Below, piece by piece: positions 1 to 7,456 of a stretch of 10,191 bases of DNA. Positions within the stretch are counted from its first letter, which is position 1. The number at the start of each line of letters is the position of its first letter. A program made the position numbers and the translations under genes. The notes under the pieces were generated by a model that saw only the letters and a program-made list of their open reading frames with translations, ran no database searches and had not been told where the DNA came from. The DNA is taken from the NCBI GenBank assembly GCA_038254525.1, contig JBBSGC010000072.1:1-10191 (forward strand), in the 5' to 3' direction. The DNA is from JBBSGC01 sp038254525. GTDB taxonomy: Bacteria; Actinomycetota; Actinomycetes; Propionibacteriales; Nocardioidaceae.

Positions 1-5
1 AGGAG
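1..5 (+). promoter_or_regulatory. Ribosome binding site of the DUF255 gene
   Basis: AGGAG lies nine bases before the ATG at 15. It selects that ATG over the out-of-frame ATG at 8. Because the window begins at this site, the promoter cannot be seen. Confidence 0.7.
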
Positions 6-14
6 TCATGGGAA

Positions 15-2012
<1,998 letters not shown>

Positions 2013-2013
2013 A

Positions 2014-2073
2014 CGCTGTCCGCCGGCGGGGGTGTTCGCTCCGCTGCTCGCTCTCCCGCTGTTCGCTGTCCGC
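2014..2073 (+). repeat. Short direct repeats in the intergenic spacer
   Basis: CGCTGTCCGC occurs at 2014-2023 and again at 2064-2073. GTTCGCT occurs at 2034-2040 and 2061-2067. The stretch between is pyrimidine-rich and built of CGCT-like words. A 10-bp palindrome, CCGCCGGCGG, lies at 2020-2029 just after the DUF255 stop codon but has no T-run, so it is at best a weak terminator. The repeats may simply reflect low complexity. Confidence 0.4.
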
Positions 2074-2076
2074 GGA

Positions 2077-2105
2077 TTGCGGAGTCCACGCTGCGGTGTA
2101 ATAAT
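2077..2105 (+). promoter_or_regulatory. Predicted sigma-70-type promoter giving a leaderless transcript
   Basis: TTGCGG at 2077-2082 and AATAAT at 2100-2105 are 17 bp apart. TAATAA at 2099-2104 is an alternative -10 with 16-bp spacing. Counting seven bases on from the -10 places the transcription start at about 2112, the A of the ATG. No Shine-Dalgarno sequence precedes that ATG; the nearest GGAG (2081-2084) is 27 bases away. Leaderless mRNAs are common in actinobacteria. This is prediction from sequence alone. Confidence 0.55.
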
Positions 2106-2111
2106 CATTAC
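2098..2111. promoter_or_regulatory. A+T-rich inverted repeat (candidate operator) abutting the start codon
   Basis: GTAAT-AATC-ATTAC is a perfect inverted repeat with 5-bp arms and a 4-bp centre. It overlaps the predicted -10 and ends at the base before ATG 2112. It is among the most A+T-rich short stretches of the window, so it stands out from the background. Its place over the promoter fits a repressor site, and the downstream gene has a DNA-binding-like C-terminus, which makes self-repression plausible. No binding evidence exists here. Confidence 0.5.
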
Positions 2112-2624
2112 ATGAATACAACTGAAGCAATCCGTGGCTGGCTGACTGGCCGGCTGCCCGACGAGTGGTTCGACGGCGACCCGACCGTCGACATCGACCG
2201 CGACGAGATCGTGATCACCGGCCGGCTCCCCGCCCCCGCCGGCAAGGACGACTCCTCCGAGGATGAGCGCTCCGCCGCTGTGGCCGGACGGGTCCGCCGG
2301 TTCCGCGAGTCCACTCGCGACGAGCGGATCGCGATCGCCCGCGAGCTCGAGCACATGGCCGACCGCAAGGTCGCCTGGGGCGTCGAGACCGACGGCGACC
2401 GGACCCTGTTCACCTCACTGGCCGCACCGGTGATGACCCGGCTGCGCCAGCCGGAGCGTCGAGTGCTGGATACCCTGGTCGACGCCGGCGTGGCCCGCTC
2501 GCGGAGCGACGCCTTGGGCTGGTGCGTCCGACTGGTCGCCCAACACAGCGACGACTGGCTGGCCGAGCTGCGACAGGCGATGGAGCAGGTGGACGAGGTG
2601 CGCCAGCGCGGTCCGGCCGCCTGA
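2112..2624 (+). CDS. Conserved actinobacterial protein with ribbon-helix-helix-like C-terminus
   Basis: A 170-residue soluble, charged protein with no signal peptide or membrane segment. I recognise the overall pattern as a conserved actinobacterial family of unknown function: N-terminal TEAIRGWLTGRLPDEWF (residues 4-20), an acidic linker at about 40-55, and a very conserved-looking tail. The tail (about 107-162) reads as two helices around a turn: PERRVLDTLVDAGVARSRSD (114-133), then ALGWCVRLV. The G-x-x-x-SRSDAL pattern is typical of the second helix of ribbon-helix-helix DNA-binding proteins. The preceding RKVAWGVETDG and LFTSLAAPVMTRLR segments could supply strands. DNA binding is inferred, not shown. 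The ATG at 2112 is chosen because a promoter positioned for leaderless transcription ends there. The gene converges on trhA with an 8-bp gap, so it is probably monocistronic. Confidence 0.85.
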   Translation: MNTTEAIRGWLTGRLPDEWFDGDPTVDIDRDEIVITGRLPAPAGKDDSSEDERSAAVAGRVRRFRESTRDERIAIARELEHMADRKVAWGVETDGDRTLFTSLAAPVMTRLRQPERRVLDTLVDAGVARSRSDALGWCVRLVAQHSDDWLAELRQAMEQVDEVRQRGPAA

Positions 2625-2636
2625 CCGTCGGGTCAG
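2621..2636. terminator. Short inverted repeat over two convergent stop codons
   Basis: CTGACC-GTCG-GGTCAG forms a perfect 6-bp stem with a 4-base loop. It contains the stop codon of the gene ending at 2624 and the complementary stop of trhA at 2635-2633. There is no T-run, so it is not a classical intrinsic terminator. Its symmetric position between convergent genes suggests a shared, bidirectional end. Confidence 0.4.
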
Positions 2637-3334
2637 CGCAGCGCGTAGGCAGCCAGCGAGATGCCCGCGTAGTGGGAGCAGAACGCCGCGATCGTGAGGC
2701 TGTGGAAGATCTCGTGGAACCCGAACCACGCCGGAGCCGGGTTGGGTCGCCGAAAGGCGTACACCAGCGCACCAATCGAGTAGAGCGCACCACCGGCGAG
2801 CATCAACGTCACGATCACGGGTCCACCCGCGCGGGCGAAGTCGTGCAGCCAGAAGATCGCCGCCCAGCCCAACGCTATGTAGACCGGCACGTAGAGCCAG
2901 CGCGGTGCACCCACCCACAGCACGCGGAACGCCACGCCCAGCAGGGCACCGACCCAGACCAGCGTCAGCAGCACCACGGCGTCGCGGCCGTCGAGCAGCA
3001 GGATCGCGAACGGCGTGTAGGAGCCGGCGATCAGCAAGAAGATGTTGGCGTGGTCCAGCCGCTTGAGCCGGTCCTTGGCACGCGGGCTCCACGTGCCGGT
3101 GTGGTAGAGCGCGCTGACCCCGAACAGCAGCAGCGCAGTGACCATGAACACCGCGCTGGCGAGCCTGATCGCGGGTGTGGGTGACAGGGCGACCAGCACG
3201 ATGCCGGCCCCGAGGGACAACGGGAGCGTGCCGGCGTGCAGCCAGCCCCGCAACCGGGGTTTGATCTCCTCGGCGACGTCGTGCAGTGTGTCGCTGACCT
3301 CGGCGGTGACCGACGACAGATGCTCGGGAGTCAT
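2633..3334 (-). CDS. trhA: Haemolysin III / PAQR-family membrane protein TrhA
   Basis: A 233-residue polytopic inner-membrane protein of the haemolysin III (YqfA/TrhA, PAQR) family, which is linked to membrane-lipid homeostasis; the haemolytic label is historical. About seven hydrophobic segments run from residue 32 to the end. The conserved metal-site pattern is present: SALYH (His78), LDHANIFLLIAGSYTP (93-108) and FGFHEIFH (205-211, with His207 and His211), followed by SHYAGI. A GTG start at 3373 would add 13 residues. I prefer the ATG at 3334 because a purine-rich GAGGGAGAGGG lies just upstream of it at good spacing, and the extra residues (mostly Arg and Pro) do not look like this family. 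M. tuberculosis Rv1085c is the likely counterpart, also placed in reverse between the DUF255 and isoprenyl transferase genes. It ends 8 bp from the convergent gene's stop. Confidence 0.92.
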   Translation of the reverse strand: MTPEHLSSVTAEVSDTLHDVAEEIKPRLRGWLHAGTLPLSLGAGIVLVALSPTPAIRLASAVFMVTALLLFGVSALYHTGTWSPRAKDRLKRLDHANIFLLIAGSYTPFAILLLDGRDAVVLLTLVWVGALLGVAFRVLWVGAPRWLYVPVYIALGWAAIFWLHDFARAGGPVIVTLMLAGGALYSIGALVYAFRRPNPAPAWFGFHEIFHSLTIAAFCSHYAGISLAAYALR

Positions 3335-3501
3335 GACTGGATCCCTCTCCCTCGGCTTCGGGGGACGCGACACGGAACCCGAGAATACGGTCCCGCTGCC
3401 CTGAGCGTAGGCACAATGGTCCGGGGTCGCAGCGCGTAGCCTGACCGGCGGGGATGCTGCGCCTCACGTCGCCGCGGACATCACAGCGAAGGGCCACGCA
3501 C
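3335..3501. promoter_or_regulatory. Divergent promoter region between trhA and the isoprenyl transferase
   Basis: This 167-bp spacer separates two divergent starts and must hold both promoters. On the + strand TAGCCT (3437-3442) fits the actinobacterial -10 pattern TANNNT, about 60 bases before ATG 3502, but no good -35 is visible. On the - strand TATTCT (complement of 3382-3387) is the best -10 candidate, about 48 bases before ATG 3334, again with a poor -35. No clear operator or riboswitch was seen. Confidence 0.35.
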
Positions 3502-4263
3502 ATGAGCTTGCGCGACATCGCGTACGGGCTCTACGAGCGCCGCCTGGTCGCCCACCTTCCCGCGGATCGGCTGCCCAAGCACGTCGGAGCCATCGTCGAC
3601 GGGAACCGGCGCTGGGCGCGCGGCGCCGGGGCGGGGATCGCCGACGGCTATCTGGCGGGCGCAGACAAGATCACCGAGTTCGTCGACTGGTGCGACGAGC
3701 TGCACGTGGAGGTGGTGACGCTGTGGCTGCTCTCGACCGACAACCTCGAGCGCCCGGAGCACGAGCTAATGGCGCTGCTGGCCGTCATCGAGGACCTGGC
3801 TGAGGAGCTGGCCGCCGGTGGCCGGTGGCGCATCCAGCCGCTGGGTGCGCTCGACCTGTTGCCCGCCTCGACCGTGACCCGTCTCAAGGCGGTCGCCGAT
3901 GCCACCCGCAACGTCGAGGGGATGACGGTCAATGTCGCCGTCGGCTACGGGGGGCGCCACGAGCTCGCGGACGCCGTGCGGTCGCTCCTGCACGAGCACG
4001 CCTCGCGCGGGACCACCATCGAGGAGCTGGCCGAGGTGCTCGACATCGAGCACATCGCCGACCACCTCTACACCAGGGGTCAACCCGACCCCGACCTCGT
4101 GATTCGTACGTCGGGTGAGCAGCGCCTCGGCGGCTTCCTGCTGTGGCAGAGCGCGCACAGCGAGTTCTACTTCTGCGAGGCGCTGTGGCCGGCGTTCCGG
4201 CGGGTCGACTTCTTGCGCGCGATCCGCTCCTACGTCGCCCGCCAGCGGCGCTACGGCCGCTGA
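3502..4263 (+). CDS. cis-Isoprenyl diphosphate synthase, probably short-chain (Z-FPP synthase type)
   Basis: A 253-residue member of the undecaprenyl diphosphate synthase family. These enzymes condense isopentenyl diphosphate with an allylic primer to form Z double bonds. Signature blocks are all present: HVGAIVDGNRRWAR (27-40) with catalytic Asp33; LWLLSTDNLERP (74-85); VGYGGRHEL (148-156); and the C-terminal PDLVIRTSGEQRLGGFLLWQ (197-216) with SEFYF. The WLLSTDN block matches my recollection of M. tuberculosis Rv1086, which makes the C15 product omega,E,Z-farnesyl diphosphate. E. coli UppS has a small Ala at the position held here by Leu76. The enzyme is therefore more likely a short-chain primer maker for decaprenyl phosphate than the C50/C55 synthase, though automatic annotation would call it uppS. 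The ATG at 3502 has GAAGGG at 3488-3493. An in-frame ATG at 3454 would add 16 residues outside the family's usual start. Confidence 0.94.
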   Translation: MSLRDIAYGLYERRLVAHLPADRLPKHVGAIVDGNRRWARGAGAGIADGYLAGADKITEFVDWCDELHVEVVTLWLLSTDNLERPEHELMALLAVIEDLAEELAAGGRWRIQPLGALDLLPASTVTRLKAVADATRNVEGMTVNVAVGYGGRHELADAVRSLLHEHASRGTTIEELAEVLDIEHIADHLYTRGQPDPDLVIRTSGEQRLGGFLLWQSAHSEFYFCEALWPAFRRVDFLRAIRSYVARQRRYGR

Positions 4264-4266
4264 GGC

Positions 4267-4292
4267 TCAGCGCTCGACGTCAGCGCTCGACC
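4267..4292. repeat. 13-bp tandem duplication at the end of the DUF427 gene
   Basis: TCAGCGCTCGACG (4267-4279) is followed directly by TCAGCGCTCGACC (4280-4292), with 12 of 13 bases identical. On the - strand the right copy carries the last codons and stop of the DUF427 gene (Val-Glu-Arg-stop). The left copy repeats these codons after the stop, one base out of frame. It fills most of the 16-bp gap to the convergent isoprenyl transferase gene and looks like a small slippage event. Confidence 0.6.
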
Positions 4293-4564
4293 GTCACGCC
4301 GCGCCAGAACGCCACTCGCCCGGTGATCTGCTCCGCGGCCTGTTTCGGCGCCTGGTAGGTCCATGCCGCGTCGGGGTTGCGCTCCCCGTCGACGACCACG
4401 GTGAGGTAGGTGGCGGTGCCCTTCCAGGGGCACACGCTCGTGGTCTCGGTGGGTTCGACCATCGTGTCGTCGACGCTGTCGCGAGGGAAGTAGAGGTTGC
4501 CCTCCACCTCGACGACGTCGTCACTCTCGGCGATGGTCGCACTATGCCAGGTCGCTCGTGCCAT
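4280..4564 (-). CDS. DUF427 domain protein
   Basis: A 94-residue single-domain protein of the DUF427 family (small beta-rich proteins of unsettled function). Family marks are MARATW at the N-terminus, VEGNLYFP (20-27), the CPWKG motif (45-49) after a Thr-Thr-Ser, VDGERNPDAAWTY (58-70), and the closing ITGRVAFW (80-87). It is probably cytoplasmic, with no signal peptide. The frame is open further upstream, to an ATG at 4774, but those 70 extra residues are Arg/Pro-rich, overlap the start of phoH2 and are not part of the domain. I therefore start at ATG 4564, where the conserved MAR.TW sequence begins. The ribosome site there is poor, with GAGG about 14 bases away. The gene converges on the isoprenyl transferase (16-bp gap) and diverges from phoH2. 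Confidence 0.9.
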   Translation of the reverse strand: MARATWHSATIAESDDVVEVEGNLYFPRDSVDDTMVEPTETTSVCPWKGTATYLTVVVDGERNPDAAWTYQAPKQAAEQITGRVAFWRGVTVER

Positions 4565-4573
4565 GCCGCCAGC

Positions 4574-4750
4574 ATGGACCTCAAGCGGCGGCGGCGCATC
4601 TTCGCTCCCGGAGCGGTCCGGATGCGCCCGATGTTCACCACGCGGGCGGGCGTGTCGACCCTTCGGCAGCCGGAGCCGGTCCGTAGCGTCGGCAGAGTCC
4701 GCAGGCGTGCAGCCCGGCCGCCTCCGGAGGACCCGCAGGAAGGGATCTGA
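4574..4750 (+). CDS. Possible small reading frame directly upstream of phoH2 (tentative)
   Basis: An ATG at 4574 opens a 58-codon frame whose TGA (4748-4750) ends one base before the GTG start of phoH2, the spacing of a translationally coupled pair. The peptide is very basic (MDLKRRRRIF at the start, PPPEDPQEGI at the end). About 49 of 58 codons end in G or C, which is compatible with coding but expected by chance at this base composition. There is no clear ribosome site, and the start lies only 10 bp from the divergent DUF427 start. Mycobacterial phoH2 genes are reported to be preceded by a small coupled gene, phoAT, which is why I list it. I do not recognise the peptide; it may be non-coding leader. 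Confidence 0.2.
   Translation: MDLKRRRRIFAPGAVRMRPMFTTRAGVSTLRQPEPVRSVGRVRRRAARPPPEDPQEGI
4721..4745 (+). promoter_or_regulatory. Palindrome and ribosome binding site of phoH2
   Basis: CCTCCGGAGG at 4721-4730 is a perfect 10-bp palindrome whose right half is itself a consensus Shine-Dalgarno word, but it is 21 bases from the GTG at 4752. The usable site is AGGAAGGGA just downstream (4737-4745), six bases from the GTG. It is this site that fixes the GTG as the phoH2 start. Confidence 0.45.
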
Positions 4751-4751
4751 C

Positions 4752-6095
4752 GTGGCAGCTCGACGCACAGGCACCCCGCAGCAGGCCGCGAGACCCGCAC
4801 CGTCCGGGCGCCGGACCTATGTGCTGGACACCAGCGTGCTGCTCGCCGACCCGCGCGCGGTGCTGCGCTTCGACGAGCACGAGGTGGTGTTGCCCGTCGT
4901 CGTGATCACCGAGCTGGAGGCCAAGCGCAACCACCCGGAGCTGGGCTACTTCGCCCGGTCGGCGCTGCGGTTCCTCGACGGCCTGCGCATCGAGCACGGC
5001 CGGCTCGACGCGCCGTTGCCGGTCGGCGATGACGGCGGCACCATCCGGGTCGAGCTCAACTCCACCGACCCGCAGACGCTGCCGGCCGGGTTCCGGCTCG
5101 GTGACAACGACACCCGCATCCTCGCGGTGGCCCGCAACCTGTCCCTCGACGGAGCCCAGGTCACGCTGGTCAGCAAGGACCTGCCGCTGCGGGTCAAGGC
5201 CAGCGCGGTGGGTCTGGACGCGCAGGAGTACCGCGCTGAGCTGGCGGCCGAGTCAGGTTGGACTGGCATGGCCGAGCTCGAGGTGCAGGCCGCGGACATC
5301 GACGACCTCTACGCCGCCGGCGTCATCGACCTCGACGAGGCGCGCGAGCTGCCGTGCCACACCGGCCTGGTCCTGCTGTCGGAGCGGGGCAGCGCGCTCG
5401 GTCGCGTCGGGCCAGACAAGCGGATCCGGCTGGTGCGCGGTGACAAGGAGGCGTTCGGCATCCGGGGGCGCTCCGCCGAGCAGCGGGTCGCCCTGGAGAT
5501 GCTGCTCGATCCGGAGGTCGGCATCGTCTCCCTCGGCGGCCGCGCCGGAACCGGCAAGTCCGCCCTGGCCCTCTGCGCCGGTCTCGAGGCGGCGCTGGAG
5601 CGACGCCAGCACAAGAAGGTGGTGGTCTTCCGGCCGCTCTTCGCGGTCGGGGGGCAGGAGCTGGGCTACCTGCCGGGCAACGAGTCGGAGAAGATGGCGC
5701 CCTGGGCGCAGGCGGTGTTCGACACGCTGGGCGCCGTCGCCTCGGCGGAGATCATCGACGAGGTGCTGGACCGCGGCATGCTCGAGGTGCTGCCGCTGAC
5801 CCACATCCGCGGCCGGTCGCTGCACGATGCGTACGTCGTGGTCGACGAGGCGCAGTCGCTGGAGCGCAACGTGCTGCTCACCGTGCTGTCGCGGATCGGC
5901 GCCAACTCCAAGGTCGTGCTGACCCACGACGTCGCCCAGCGCGACAACCTGCGGGTGGGCCGCCACGACGGCGTCGTCGCCGTGGTCGAGAAGCTCAAGG
6001 GCCACCCGCTGTTCGCCCACGTCACGCTGACCCGCTCCGAGCGTTCGCCGATCGCGGCGCTGGTGACCGAGATGCTCGAGGACATCCAGCTCTGA
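4752..6095 (+). CDS. phoH2: PhoH2: PIN nuclease domain fused to PhoH ATPase
   Basis: A 447-residue protein with the two-domain layout of actinobacterial PhoH2, for which RNA unwinding and RNase activity have been reported. The N-terminal PIN domain (about 22-155) keeps its acidic residues: Asp26 in YVLDTSVLL, Glu54 in VITELE, Asp118 and Asp120 in LGDNDTRIL, and Asp143 in SKDLPL. The C-terminal PhoH ATPase (about 235-447) has Walker A GGRAGTGKS (262-270, Lys269), the PhoH-typical FRPLFAVGGQELGYLPG (293-309), Walker B VVVDEAQ (362-368), and LTHDVAQRDNL (390-400). Both active sites look intact. It is cytoplasmic. The GTG start is set by AGGAAGGGA; the frame is open upstream to 4497, but that stretch lies antisense to DUF427. 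Length is close to the roughly 430 residues of M. tuberculosis PhoH2 (Rv1095). A small frame ends one base before it (see that entry). Confidence 0.95.
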   Translation: MAARRTGTPQQAARPAPSGRRTYVLDTSVLLADPRAVLRFDEHEVVLPVVVITELEAKRNHPELGYFARSALRFLDGLRIEHGRLDAPLPVGDDGGTIRVELNSTDPQTLPAGFRLGDNDTRILAVARNLSLDGAQVTLVSKDLPLRVKASAVGLDAQEYRAELAAESGWTGMAELEVQAADIDDLYAAGVIDLDEARELPCHTGLVLLSERGSALGRVGPDKRIRLVRGDKEAFGIRGRSAEQRVALEMLLDPEVGIVSLGGRAGTGKSALALCAGLEAALERRQHKKVVVFRPLFAVGGQELGYLPGNESEKMAPWAQAVFDTLGAVASAEIIDEVLDRGMLEVLPLTHIRGRSLHDAYVVVDEAQSLERNVLLTVLSRIGANSKVVLTHDVAQRDNLRVGRHDGVVAVVEKLKGHPLFAHVTLTRSERSPIAALVTEMLEDIQL

Positions 6096-6117
6096 GCCTC
6101 GCCGCCGGTAGGGCCGC

Positions 6118-6146
6118 TTGACGCGGGTCAGGTCAGCCGATGCAAT
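6118..6146 (+). promoter_or_regulatory. Predicted promoter of msiK with an inverted repeat over the -35
   Basis: TTGACG (6118-6123) and TGCAAT (6141-6146) are 17 bp apart, the best sigma-70-like promoter in the window. Transcription would begin near 6153 and give a leader of about 60 bases. TGAC-GCGG-GTCA (6119-6130) is an inverted repeat overlapping the -35, and GGTCAGGTCAG (6126-6136) follows. A repressor could bind there, but none can be named from the sequence. Confidence 0.5.
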
Positions 6147-6211
6147 GGGCGGGCAACCCTCTCATCACGGATCGTCCGGCACGTACCTGCCGGTGAAGGG
6201 ACTCCTCTGCC

Positions 6212-7303
6212 ATGGCCAACGTCATCTACGACTCCGCGACCTGCATCTACCCGGGCGCTGAGCGGCCCTCGGTCGACAAGCTCGACCTCAGCATCGAAGA
6301 CGGCGAGTTCATGGTCTTCGTCGGCCCCTCCGGGTGCGGCAAGTCCACGTCCCTACGGATGTTGGCGGGCCTCGAGGAGGTGAGCGAGGGAGCCATCACG
6401 ATCGGCGACCGCGACGTCACGACGATGCCGCCAAAGGACCGTGACATCGCGATGGTGTTCCAGAACTACGCGCTCTACCCGCACATGAGCGTGGGCGACA
6501 ACATGGGCTTCGCGCTCAAGATGGCCGGGGTGGGCAAGGAGGAGCGGGCCCGCCGGGTCCAGGAGGCCGCCAAGCTGCTCGGCCTCGAGGAGTTCGTCGA
6601 CCGCAAGCCCAAGGCGCTGTCGGGTGGCCAGCGCCAGCGGGTCGCGATGGGGCGGGCGATCGTTCGTGAGCCACAGGTGTTCTTGATGGATGAGCCGCTG
6701 TCCAACCTCGACGCCAAGCTCCGGGTGTCGACCCGAGCGCAGATCGCGTCCCTCCAGCGTCGGCTGGGCATCACCACCGTCTACGTCACCCATGACCAGG
6801 TGGAGGCCATGACGATGGGTGACCGGGTCGCGGTGCTCAAGGACGGGCTGCTGCAGCAAGTGGACACGCCCCTGAACCTCTACGACAACCCGGTCAACGC
6901 GTTCGTCGCCGGCTTCATCGGCTCCCCGGCCATGAACCTGTTCAACGGCGACGTGACCTCCGACGGCGTCCAGGTCGGCTCGCTCACGATGCCGATCAGC
7001 CCGGCCGCGCGCAAGGCGGTGGCCAACGACTCATCGGTCACCGTTGGCGTCCGGCCGGAGTCGTTCCACACGGTCGGCGCCGGAGAGCCCGGTCTGGACG
7101 TCACCGTCGAGGTGGTCGAGGAGCTGGGCGCGGACGCGTACATCTACGCGACGATGCCCAGCTCGGGCGACTTCGACGGCAACGTGGTGGCGCGGCACGA
7201 AGCGCGCTCAGTGCCACAGCGGGGCGCCACGGTCCGGTTGGCGACCACCTCGGACAAGGTGCACATGTTCTCCACGAGCACCGGGCTACGCCTGCCGGTG
7301 TGA
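6212..7303 (+). CDS. msiK: MsiK/UgpC-type ATPase subunit of sugar ABC importers
   Basis: A 363-residue ATPase that would dock on the cytoplasmic face of carbohydrate ABC importers and energise uptake. The nucleotide-binding domain is complete: Walker A GPSGCGKST (38-46), Q-loop in MVFQNYALYPH (81-91, Gln84), signature LSGGQRQR (136-143), Walker B VFLMDEP (156-162), D-loop SNLDAKLR, and His194 in VTHDQVEAM. The C-terminal third (from about 235, GFIGSPAMN) is the MalK-type OB/TOBE regulatory domain with VTVGVRPE (276-283). No permease or binding-protein genes lie beside it in the window, which fits MsiK, the shared ATPase that serves many sugar importers in Streptomyces and relatives. Annotation pipelines often label such proteins UgpC. 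The ribosome site is GTGAAGGGA (6193-6201) before ATG 6212. It has its own predicted promoter. Confidence 0.93.
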   Translation: MANVIYDSATCIYPGAERPSVDKLDLSIEDGEFMVFVGPSGCGKSTSLRMLAGLEEVSEGAITIGDRDVTTMPPKDRDIAMVFQNYALYPHMSVGDNMGFALKMAGVGKEERARRVQEAAKLLGLEEFVDRKPKALSGGQRQRVAMGRAIVREPQVFLMDEPLSNLDAKLRVSTRAQIASLQRRLGITTVYVTHDQVEAMTMGDRVAVLKDGLLQQVDTPLNLYDNPVNAFVAGFIGSPAMNLFNGDVTSDGVQVGSLTMPISPAARKAVANDSSVTVGVRPESFHTVGAGEPGLDVTVEVVEELGADAYIYATMPSSGDFDGNVVARHEARSVPQRGATVRLATTSDKVHMFSTSTGLRLPV

Positions 7304-7456
7304 TCGCCCGGCGGGAGCGTCGGGGTGGCCAGCTGGTCGGTGTCCGACGGGTGAATGTCGGCCGGGATGTCCCCAGGGCGAGATGTCTCGGTTTGATAAC
7401 GGTGCCCGGGTCGGGCAGGGTGGCTGGGACCACCCCCCGTTCTACAAAGGAACTTC
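7304..7456 (+). promoter_or_regulatory. Structured leader/promoter region of the lytic transglycosylase gene
   Basis: A 153-bp spacer rich in inverted repeats. CGTCGG (7318-7323) pairs with CCGACG (7344-7349) around the palindrome CCAGCTGG. GGGA-TG-TCCC (7364-7373) and CGAGA-TG-TCTCG (7379-7390) are two similar dyads centred 16 bp apart. TGTC recurs at 7341, 7356, 7368 and 7384. GATAAC (7395-7400) is a possible -10 but has no matching -35. GGGTGG (7418-7423) can pair with CCACCC (7430-7435) just before the ribosome site AAAGGA (7446-7451). These may be operator sites, RNA structure or both. The conserved core of the c-di-AMP (ydaO) riboswitch, often found before such genes, is not visible. 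Confidence 0.4.

Noticed and set aside
2112..2624. The 170-residue protein as an antitoxin of a toxin-antitoxin pair
   Set aside because: A ribbon-helix-helix tail and a self-operator would fit, but no toxin gene adjoins it. The next gene is a convergent TrhA on the other strand, so only autoregulation is proposed.
2415..3518. A 367-codon frame on the - strand covering trhA and the divergent promoter region
   Set aside because: It is a different frame from trhA. trhA has the membrane segments and His motifs of its family and a good ribosome site; this frame has neither.
4497..4751. N-terminal extension of phoH2 in the same frame
   Set aside because: The extra 85 codons lie antisense to DUF427 and lack PIN-domain features. 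The GTG at 4752 has a good ribosome site just before the conserved PIN domain.
7304..7456. c-di-AMP (ydaO) riboswitch before the transglycosylase gene
   Set aside because: GGGTGAAT at 7350-7357 recalls one conserved ydaO segment, but the other conserved blocks (the GCCGAA-type 5' part and the AGCTAACC-type 3' part) are not found.
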